A DNA stretch of 11,653 nucleotides from assembly GCA_002389295.1 (NCBI GenBank), contig DGOE01000031.1, forward strand, positions 1-11,653, read 5' to 3'. A program made the translations under genes and the position numbers. Under the pieces are notes generated by a model. That model saw only the letters and a program-made list of their open reading frames with translations, was not told the origin of the DNA and made no database searches. Below are positions 6,276 to 11,653 of the stretch, piece after piece (the first letter of the stretch is position 1; every line of letters starts with the position of its first letter). This DNA is from Flavobacteriales bacterium UBA4474. Its GTDB lineage: Bacteria > Bacteroidota > Bacteroidia > Flavobacteriales_D > Sanyastnellaceae.

Positions 6276-7124
6276 TCAGCGCGGGCAGGCGAAACCGAAG
6301 AGGGAGAGCACCGTCAGGATGTCGCCCACGGTGACGTCGCCGTCGCCGTTGACATCGGCGGGGCAGTCGTCCGGGCAGGCCACTTCGCAGTCGGGCGCGA
6401 AGTCCTCCGCGTAGACGCAGCTGCTGTCCTCCTCGGTGATGAAGGGGTAGAAATTGATGGCCAGGGAGTCGGTGCACCCGTGCAGCTCGTCGAGCAGGCA
6501 CACCCCGTCGCCATCGGCATCGCTGCAGCTGCCGTCGCAGTTGTAGCCCAACTCAGGGTAGGTGCAGCTGCCGTCGTCGGCATCGGCTTCCGGTGCATAG
6601 TTGCAGGACGCCCCATCGGTGCAGCCAAAGGTCTCCAGGCAGTCGCAAATGAGGTTCTCATTGACGTCTTCGAAACAGGTGCCGCTGCAATCCGCGCAGG
6701 GCTCGGGGTAGGTGCAGTCCAGGGTGCTCGGCGACACCGGGTCGTAGTTGCAGGCCGCCTCATCGTTGCAGGAGGGCAGGCAGTCGCCACCAAAGACATT
6801 GTTCTCCGTCCAGGAGGTGCAAGGGGTGGGGGTATCGATTCCGCAGACTTCCATCCCGCCGGACACCGCCAGCATCTCGGGCCAGTACGGGCTGTTTTCG
6901 CAGGCGGCCACATCCTCGCAATACACGCACGTGGCATCGAAGCAGCACGCCGGTGGCACCACCTGCGTCAGAGCGGGCAAGGCCCACAAGAGCGCCCACA
7001 ACAGCAGGATCAACCCCAGGGGGTGGAGCAGGCCAGAGCGGTTGTCGAAGCGGTGCTCAGGGTAATCGTGTCGGTTGTTTCGGAGGCGTATGAGCCGGGC
7101 GCGGTATGGGCGGTTGTCGTGCAT
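6276..7124 (-). CDS. Secreted Cys-rich repeat protein with dockerin-like C-terminal loop, 282 aa
   Basis: The protein has an unusually long basic N-terminus (1-30) before a hydrophobic export segment (about 31-53, LGLILLLWALLWALPALTQ). The mature part is packed with Cys and Asp. Modules of the GCTDxxACNY...DDGSC type occur near 119-137, 168-187 and 217-236; one linker has SDADGDGVC, typical of a calcium loop. The last 30 residues, CPADVNGDGDVTVGDIL (254-270) with a closing Cys280, form one dockerin-like EF-hand loop bounded by Cys. No enzymatic domain is visible; a structural, adhesive or surface role is an inference. It starts 24 bp after the stop of the 160-aa gene, suggesting a shared transcript. 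No ATG closer to the hydrophobic segment exists in frame, so 7124 is kept. Confidence 0.75.
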   Translation of the reverse strand: MHDNRPYRARLIRLRNNRHDYPEHRFDNRSGLLHPLGLILLLWALLWALPALTQVVPPACCFDATCVYCEDVAACENSPYWPEMLAVSGGMEVCGIDTPTPCTSWTENNVFGGDCLPSCNDEAACNYDPVSPSTLDCTYPEPCADCSGTCFEDVNENLICDCLETFGCTDGASCNYAPEADADDGSCTYPELGYNCDGSCSDADGDGVCLLDELHGCTDSLAINFYPFITEEDSSCVYAEDFAPDCEVACPDDCPADVNGDGDVTVGDILTVLSLFGFACPR

Positions 7125-7148
7125 CGTAGAGATTGTGTAGGAACCTGA

Positions 7149-7631
7149 TCAGCGGCCAGAAGAGTGACAGGTAGAGGAAATGAACCCGGTGTGGAAGGCA
7201 ACCACACCATTGGGGTCAGCGAAACCGGGAAGCCTGGCCCCACCGAGGTCGGTCCAGCCAGACAGCAGGACGCCCCCATCGGGTCCGTACCACGTCAAGG
7301 ACTCGCCGCTTTTTGGCAGGAGCAGCCGCAGGGAGAAGCGCTCCCCTTCGGTCAAGCCCTCGACCGCTGGCGTCGCAGGGTCGTCGCCGTAGAGGTGGAG
7401 GGCGCCATAGGTAACGGCCCCTTTCGAGAACAGATTGGCGGCACCAACACAGCGCCCGGATTCATCAAAAGCACCCATGCGGGCGTCACTCGGCGCCCAG
7501 AGGCCATCCAACAAAACCTGCGCCACCAACGCCGCAGAATGGGCGGTAGGCGTGGGGTTCCATGCCTGCGCCGTTTGGGCGCAGGCCATAGATTGGACAA
7601 TAAGCAGGAAGGCGGTCAGGTGCAGCTTCAT
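7149..7631 (-). CDS. Secreted beta-rich protein, 160 aa, unknown function
   Basis: The start at ATG 7631 gives a signal peptide (MKLHLTAFLLIVQSMACAQ). The mature part carries WNPTPTAHSAALVAQVLLDG (24-43), MGAFDESGRCVGAAN (52-66), then ALHLYGDDPATPAVEG (77-92) and GERFSLRL (96-103). I know this succession (W...PT, then GAF...G.CVG, then YGDD..TP..G...GE.F.L) from other exported Bacteroidota proteins, where it forms a domain without an assigned function. It has Cys61 and Cys155 in the mature chain, which could pair. It is only 24 bp upstream of the 282-aa Cys-rich gene on the same strand, so the two are probably co-transcribed. The minus-strand TAACTTTTG at 7652-7660, just ahead of the start, resembles the Bacteroidota -7 element, but no matching -33 element was found. 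Confidence 0.75.
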   Translation of the reverse strand: MKLHLTAFLLIVQSMACAQTAQAWNPTPTAHSAALVAQVLLDGLWAPSDARMGAFDESGRCVGAANLFSKGAVTYGALHLYGDDPATPAVEGLTEGERFSLRLLLPKSGESLTWYGPDGGVLLSGWTDLGGARLPGFADPNGVVAFHTGFISSTCHSSGR

Positions 7632-7757
7632 GCGTGGCGGTTTGGCTCAGACAAAAGTTACGCAAGGGAAGGGCCATACCCGGCAACGCTGGCAAGTTTG
7701 CCGTGGCGAATTTGGGAACGTCGATGTGACCGGCGGAGGCCCGCTAAAACCGCCCTG

Positions 7758-10343
7758 TCAGGGGCAGGCCGAATCATACTGTGACAGCACAGTCAATACA
7801 TCCTGTACCCCGATGAGGCCGTCTTCATTGACATCGGCTGGACAGCTGTCGTCGCAGGGGTTGAAGTAGCACGTCCCATCATCGTCGGTCGCGGCCGGGT
7901 GGAAGTTGTCTGCGTCCGCCTGCATGCATCCCGGCACCTCAAACGCGTCGCAGATCCCGTCTTCATCGTCGTCGGCGAGGCAGGCGCCGTCACAACCGTA
8001 TCCCGTCTCGGGGAAGAGGCAGCTTCCGTCGTCCTGTGTGGCTGCGGCATCGAGGTTGCAGGCGCCCGGGTAGGTGCAGCCCAAAATCTCCTCGCTGTCG
8101 CAGATACCATCGCCATCGAGGTCCGAGCCCGTGCCGCCGCAAACCCCGCAGGCATCCGGCACATTGCCCGCGCAATCGCAGGCCCCGTCGGGCAGCTCGG
8201 TGCAACCGCAGGCGTAGATGGCGCCGGGACCGCCGCAAATTCCGCAGGCGTCGGGATAGGTGCACCCGGCATCCACATCGGCACAGGCGTCGTAGTTACA
8301 GGCGTCGGCATCCATGCAGCCGGGCACGGGATCGCAGGACCCGTCGTCTGCTACTGCATCCGGATTGAAGTTCCCCGCACAGGCATTGGTGCAGCCGGCG
8401 TACAGGCAGGCGGCGTTGTCCAAGGTGTTGTAGTTGACGGCTGTGGTGTCCGAGCAAGCGTCATCGGCATCGCACAAGCCGTCCGCATCTTCGTCATTGC
8501 CGTCCACGGTGCCGTCGGGGTTGCAGGTTTCGCATCCGACAGCATAGACGCAGAGGTCCTCGTTGGCCAACGTGATGTTGGGGGTGAAGTTGCAGGCTGC
8601 GGTGTCGGTACATCCCTCCACGTTGCACAGGCCATCAACGTTCCAAGTCAGCGCGGAAAATTCGGCCGGGGAACTGTTGATGTCCCCGTTGTGGAGCCCC
8701 AACTCCCATATGCCGATTCCGGCCAGTCCCGAGGCTGAGAAGTCGATTTGGGCGGAATAGGTGCCGGCCACGTTGGTGTCCCACCCATCCGGCCAGCCTT
8801 GACCAGTGAGCTCGGTGCAGTTGTTGGCCGCCAAGTACGGACTCGAATCGTCGCTTTCGGTCTTTTCGTTGCCCCCGAAATAAATGCAGGTTCCGTTGGG
8901 GTCGATCAGGCTGATGTACAGGTCTGACGCCCAGTTGCGCATGCTGCCCGTGGCTTGGAAGTCCACGGAGATATCGAAATTGCCGAGGGCGCCGATGGCC
9001 GAAGCGGGCAAGTCCAATGTGGTGCTCTGGTTGCCGGAGATGGCCTCGTTGATGACCGCAGAATAGGAGCAACAACCCACCACCAGGTCTTCGATGAGGT
9101 TGCACGACCCGTCGTCCACGAGCGCTTCCGGGTCGTAGTTGCAGGCATATTCATAAGTGCACCCCGAGCAACTGCTGTTGTCGCCGCCGCAGATCCCGCA
9201 GGCGTCCAGCATGTCGCAAAGGCCATTGTCGAGCTCAGCGACTGCGCTGTAGTTGCAGGCACTGGCATCGGTGCACCCCGCGATAACGCCTCCCGCGCAG
9301 ATGCTGTAGAAAGTGAGGCTGACATCGTAGGTCACAGCAGCGCCCAGGGAATTTCCATTGGATATGTTGACCGACCAATCGCCATCACCCGGCAGGCCGG
9401 CCGCTGTGAGGTCCAATGTGGCCGAGTACGTCCCGCTGTAGGGGTGTCTCCAATTCACTGGCCACAGGGTCCAGTCTCCTTGGCTATTGCAGCCCAATGT
9501 GTCAATGCCGCCAAACGAAATGCAACTGCCTTGTGGCGAAGTCAGCTCAATCATCATGTCAGCCGGCCACTCGGTTCCGGTACCTGTGAAATCGAGTGCA
9601 ACTTCGACATAGGTCAAAGCGCCCGAACCATTGAGTGTCAGCGGAGTTCCGGAGATGCCTCCGCCCAAGGTCTCCAGCGCCGTCACCGTTTGCGTACAAG
9701 CGCAGTCACCGAAGGGGTTGAAGGCACAAGTGCCATCATCTATGAGGGCAGCCGCACTGTAATTGCACGCCGCGGCATCCGTGCACCCGGCCCCGTCCGC
9801 AGACATTTCAGGCAAGTACATGGACAGGTCGTACGTCATGTTGGCATTGCCGATATCGGATCCGTTGGAGAGCCGGACGGTCCACATCCCCGTTCCGGAG
9901 AGTTGTCCTGCTGAGAGGTCAACGGTAATGGACCAAGGCGATCCCGATTCAGCTCCGGAATTCCACGACGCGGGCCAATCGGTGATCGCGGTATAGCCCA
10001 TCCCGAATGTGGTGAGGTTGTATCCACCCCATTCGACGCCATTGCCGGCGGGATCTACGATAGCGATGAGCAGGTCGGAAGCCCAGTTGTTGGAGTTGTT
10101 GCCCCCTTGGATATTGAGCACGATGTCCGCACTCTCGAGCGTGTCCAGCGCCGTAGCATCGAAGGAAAAAACCTGTTCGGTAAAGCCGTTCAACGGCGAG
10201 GTGGTCATCGTCCAGGTCATGCCGGATTGGGCGTCCATATTTCCTGCGGACAACACCACGGCCAATGAGGCCATCAACAAGGAACAAAACCGTCCAACGG
10301 GACATACGTCGAGCGGCAGGAAGGCGAGCAAAAGTGACTTCAT
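7758..10343 (-). CDS. Large secreted mosaic protein: three P-domain-like beta domains, Cys-rich modules, dockerin-like tail
   Basis: The start is set at ATG 10343 (MKSLLLAFLPLDV...), giving 861 aa with an N-terminal export signal up to about residue 38; a TTG three codons earlier is possible but less likely. Three related beta domains follow at about 42-179, 215-349 and 424-572. Each has ASDLxIxxxDPxG- or PADMMIELTSPQG-like sequence, a xxFGG step and an NG near its end, resembling proprotein-convertase P-domains. GCTDxxACNY modules separate them (186-206, 356-376, 394-414), and an array of such modules plus DACGICGG repeats fills 577-828. The chain ends in CPADVNEDGLIGVQDVL (834-850) and a closing Cys: one dockerin-like loop. 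No catalytic domain is visible. It is probably a cell-surface or extracellular adhesion or matrix protein. It lies 126 bp upstream of the 160-aa gene and has its own AT-rich leader region. Confidence 0.8.
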   Translation of the reverse strand: MKSLLLAFLPLDVCPVGRFCSLLMASLAVVLSAGNMDAQSGMTWTMTTSPLNGFTEQVFSFDATALDTLESADIVLNIQGGNNSNNWASDLLIAIVDPAGNGVEWGGYNLTTFGMGYTAITDWPASWNSGAESGSPWSITVDLSAGQLSGTGMWTVRLSNGSDIGNANMTYDLSMYLPEMSADGAGCTDAAACNYSAAALIDDGTCAFNPFGDCACTQTVTALETLGGGISGTPLTLNGSGALTYVEVALDFTGTGTEWPADMMIELTSPQGSCISFGGIDTLGCNSQGDWTLWPVNWRHPYSGTYSATLDLTAAGLPGDGDWSVNISNGNSLGAAVTYDVSLTFYSICAGGVIAGCTDASACNYSAVAELDNGLCDMLDACGICGGDNSSCSGCTYEYACNYDPEALVDDGSCNLIEDLVVGCCSYSAVINEAISGNQSTTLDLPASAIGALGNFDISVDFQATGSMRNWASDLYISLIDPNGTCIYFGGNEKTESDDSSPYLAANNCTELTGQGWPDGWDTNVAGTYSAQIDFSASGLAGIGIWELGLHNGDINSSPAEFSALTWNVDGLCNVEGCTDTAACNFTPNITLANEDLCVYAVGCETCNPDGTVDGNDEDADGLCDADDACSDTTAVNYNTLDNAACLYAGCTNACAGNFNPDAVADDGSCDPVPGCMDADACNYDACADVDAGCTYPDACGICGGPGAIYACGCTELPDGACDCAGNVPDACGVCGGTGSDLDGDGICDSEEILGCTYPGACNLDAAATQDDGSCLFPETGYGCDGACLADDDEDGICDAFEVPGCMQADADNFHPAATDDDGTCYFNPCDDSCPADVNEDGLIGVQDVLTVLSQYDSACP
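7866..8618 (-). repeat. Array of Cys-rich modules within the large secreted protein
   Basis: About 250 codons consist of successive modules with the pattern GC, T/M-D, A-C-N-Y/F, then DDGSC, interleaved with DACGICGG units and DADGLCD-like calcium loops. Divergence between units is considerable, so this is a protein-level repeat rather than a DNA-level tandem repeat. Such arrays are common in exported marine Bacteroidota proteins. Confidence 0.7.
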
Positions 10344-10439
10344 GCTAAACAATTTGGTAGCGATGAAATTACAATTTGGGATCCCTTAGGCCCAGTGCGT
10401 ATACAAGTTAGAATTTAATATATGACCATAAATACTATA

Positions 10440-10469
10440 ATTATAACTACACGGTGAGATTATACTCAA
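10440..10469 (-). promoter_or_regulatory. Possible promoter of the large secreted protein gene
   Basis: In the AT-rich block 10401-10470, the minus strand carries TTGAGT (10469-10464), an 18-bp spacer and TATAAT (10445-10440), about 95 bp ahead of ATG 10343. The spacing fits a sigma-70 type promoter. Bacteroidota usually use a different -7 element (TAnnTTTG), so the call is tentative; the AT-richness against a GC-rich background is the main support. Confidence 0.25.
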
Positions 10470-10519
10470 CTGGACCAAGAAGTGATATTCGTCATGTCCC
10501 CCGCAGAGCACCCGATGTG

Positions 10520-10554
10520 CCCTCATTGCACCTTCATCTCCCCCTCATTGCACC
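10520..10554. promoter_or_regulatory. Paired 13-bp direct repeat, possible operator
   Basis: CCCTCATTGCACC occurs at 10520-10532 and again at 10542-10554, identical and 22 bp apart start to start, about two helical turns. It sits between the orphan dockerin-like tail and the AT-rich leader of the large secreted protein gene, roughly 180-210 bp ahead of that gene's start. Two identical sites on one face of the helix suit an activator or repressor. No factor can be named. Confidence 0.35.
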
Positions 10555-10588
10555 CGAAAACCTCCTCCCTTTGACGGGATTGAAGCGT

Positions 10589-10699
10589 TTAGTTGCACGC
10601 CTGACCAAATCCACTCAGCACTTCCAGGATATCGCCGATCCCCACATTGCCATCCCCGTCCACATCCTTCGGACAATCGCGTGAGCACCACAAAATCAT
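10589..10699 (-). pseudogene. Orphan dockerin-like C-terminal module, out of frame with the phosphatase
   Basis: Reading from ATG 10699 to TAA 10589-10591 gives 36 residues that are essentially a complete dockerin-like tail: CSRDCPKDVDGDGNVGIGDI, then a short helix ending in a closing Cys. It matches the tails of the two neighbouring Cys-rich secreted proteins closely. It lies 22 bp after the phosphatase stop (10722-10724) but in another frame, and has no signal peptide of its own. It is either a C-terminal domain cut off from its parent by a frameshift, a leftover of recombination, or the effect of a sequencing indel. It is unlikely to work as a free peptide. Confidence 0.5.
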
Positions 10700-10721
10700 G
10701 CTGCTCCAAGCCCGCCGGGCC

Positions 10722-11653
10722 TCACCGCACCCACTGGCGGGCGCTGCGGCCGTCGGCGGAGCGCGCGTGGACGAGCCACGGGCCCGCGCCTTGGGGGCCG
10801 GCGAGCTGGCGGCCGCGGGCGTCGTGCCAGCGGACTTCGGTGAGGGGGGCGGTCGACTGCAGGCGGCCTTGGGCGTCGCGCCAGAGGTGGAGGCCGTTGG
10901 GGTGGGGCAGGGCGTCCTCAAAGACGCTTTCCGGCACCCCGGGGTGGCCCCAGCCGGGGGGCGCCCAGCCGATCCACTGCTCGGTAGTCATGGGCTGGTC
11001 CGCACCACAGCCGTCGGCCGCGTCGAGGGCCGTGCCCACCTCCTCGAGGAAGTACAGTGGATCGCCCTCGGCGACTGTGCCTTCGGCGGGCACCTCGAAC
11101 GAGGTCGACAGGTATTGGCCAGGCGTCCGCTCCCATTGGTCGGTCGACTGCCAGAAGTCCACGTGGAGCCGCTCCTCCGTGAAATCCATGATGGTGTAGC
11201 CGTTGCTCAGCGTGTTGTCGATGTCGCCGTGCTCCAGCCAAGGCAGGATCTGCTGGGCGGCGGCCTCGGAGATCGGCCAGAAGCGCGGGTCGTTGACCAC
11301 CGAGGTGGCCGTGAACTCCGTGGCCACCGAGCCTTCCTGCACACCGAACGCGTCGATGAAACTGCCGTCCGGGTTCGGCACCTCAAACGCGAACTCCTGG
11401 TGGATGTCGCCCGTCAGCACCACGGGATTGGACAGCGGAGCAAAGCGGTCGATGAGCCAGTTGCGGTCCGCCTGGTAGCCGTCCCATTTGTCCACGATCC
11501 CGCTGCCGGGGTTCGAAAGTGGGTAGGGCGGAAGTCCCCAGGCGTCCAGGCTGATGAACGACACAGGGACGAAGACGACCTGCTGGGCAAAGAGGTTCCA
11601 CACGCCCATCTGCTGCGGGGTGAGCGTCGATTCGAGCCATTCCTTCTGTTCGT
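10722..11653 (-). CDS. PhoD-like alkaline phosphatase with T9SS-like C-terminus (5' end outside window)
   Basis: The frame is open to the right edge, so the N-terminal half is missing; about 310 codons are seen. The visible start, EQKEWLESTL, and the following AQQVVFVPVS match the middle of PhoD-family metallophosphatases. Further motifs are WDGYQADRNWLIDRF, TGDIHQEF (metal-binding Asp and His, coding 11400-11411), EFTATSV (11298-11318) and a final NTLSNGYTIMDF beta segment. The enzyme would release phosphate from phosphodi- or monoesters outside the cytoplasm, with Ca2+ or Fe3+ as metals in known members. The tail (LTEVRWHDARGRQLAG, then LVHARSADGRSARQWVR) resembles a T9SS sorting domain that directs export to the cell surface. 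An unusual Cys-containing insert lies between catalytic domain and tail. A dockerin-like module follows out of frame. Confidence 0.85.
   Translation of the reverse strand, partial: EQKEWLESTLTPQQMGVWNLFAQQVVFVPVSFISLDAWGLPPYPLSNPGSGIVDKWDGYQADRNWLIDRFAPLSNPVVLTGDIHQEFAFEVPNPDGSFIDAFGVQEGSVATEFTATSVVNDPRFWPISEAAAQQILPWLEHGDIDNTLSNGYTIMDFTEERLHVDFWQSTDQWERTPGQYLSTSFEVPAEGTVAEGDPLYFLEEVGTALDAADGCGADQPMTTEQWIGWAPPGWGHPGVPESVFEDALPHPNGLHLWRDAQGRLQSTAPLTEVRWHDARGRQLAGPQGAGPWLVHARSADGRSARQWVR

Noticed and set aside
5694..7148. Long plus-strand open frame of 484 codons
   Set aside because: It is antisense to the bestrophin gene and the Cys-rich gene, whose minus-strand products have clear motifs; its Val/Gly/Ala-rich sequence is a shadow of GC-rich coding DNA.
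7866..8618. Regularly spaced repeated short words (such as runs around GTAGTTGCAGGC) suggestive of a CRISPR array
   Set aside because: They are the antisense of the ACNY codons in protein modules, spaced irregularly and diverged, without constant repeats or unique spacers.
8955..9914. Plus-strand open frame of 319 codons inside the large secreted protein gene
   Set aside because: It is antisense to the repeat-bearing gene; no signal peptide or motif, and it is explained by the repeated codon pattern of the Cys-rich modules.

Overview
The window reads as chromosome of a fairly GC-rich member of the Bacteroidota, most likely a marine Flavobacteriales-like lineage. This rests on several secreted proteins carrying Cys-rich modules of the GCTDxxACNY...DDGSC type, on C-terminal tails that look like type IX secretion (T9SS) sorting domains, on a bestrophin-family channel, and on a GapN-type aldehyde dehydrogenase with the sequence style I know from Bacteroidota. 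No taxon was confirmed by a search.

Layout, left to right. (1) 1-1404, minus strand: most of a secreted PHB-depolymerase/feruloyl-esterase-like alpha/beta hydrolase whose 3' end lies outside the window. (2) 1433-2492: a segment of about 1 kb bracketed by a perfect 17-bp repeat of the 3' end of tRNA-Arg(TCT). It holds a helix-turn-helix excisionase-like gene broken by an in-frame stop, a small membrane protein gene, a small predicted secreted peptide, and a high-GC3 reading frame broken by stops. It looks like a decayed integrative element or the remnant of one; no integrase is visible. (3) 2474-2550: tRNA-Arg(TCT) on the minus strand. (4) 2770-3624, plus: secreted DNA/RNA non-specific endonuclease with a Cys/His tail. 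(5) 3678-5279, plus: NADP-dependent glyceraldehyde-3-phosphate dehydrogenase (GapN type), convergent with (6) 5292-6188, minus: bestrophin-family anion channel. (7) 6276-7124, 7149-7631 and 7758-10343, all minus: three secreted proteins. Two are Cys-rich proteins ending in a single dockerin-like calcium loop. (8) 10589-10699: an orphan dockerin-like tail lying just after, and out of frame with, (9) 10722-11653, minus: the C-terminal part of a secreted PhoD-like alkaline phosphatase, whose 5' end is outside the window.

Functionally, much of the window encodes exported proteins: a depolymerase/esterase, a nuclease, a phosphatase, and adhesive or structural-looking Cys-rich proteins. That would fit a particle- or polymer-associated bacterium that degrades macromolecules and scavenges phosphate outside the cell. 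The two points most worth following are the tRNA-Arg-bracketed relic, and the repeated use of a short Cys-bounded dockerin-like tail, including one copy stranded out of frame behind the phosphatase's sorting-domain-like end.
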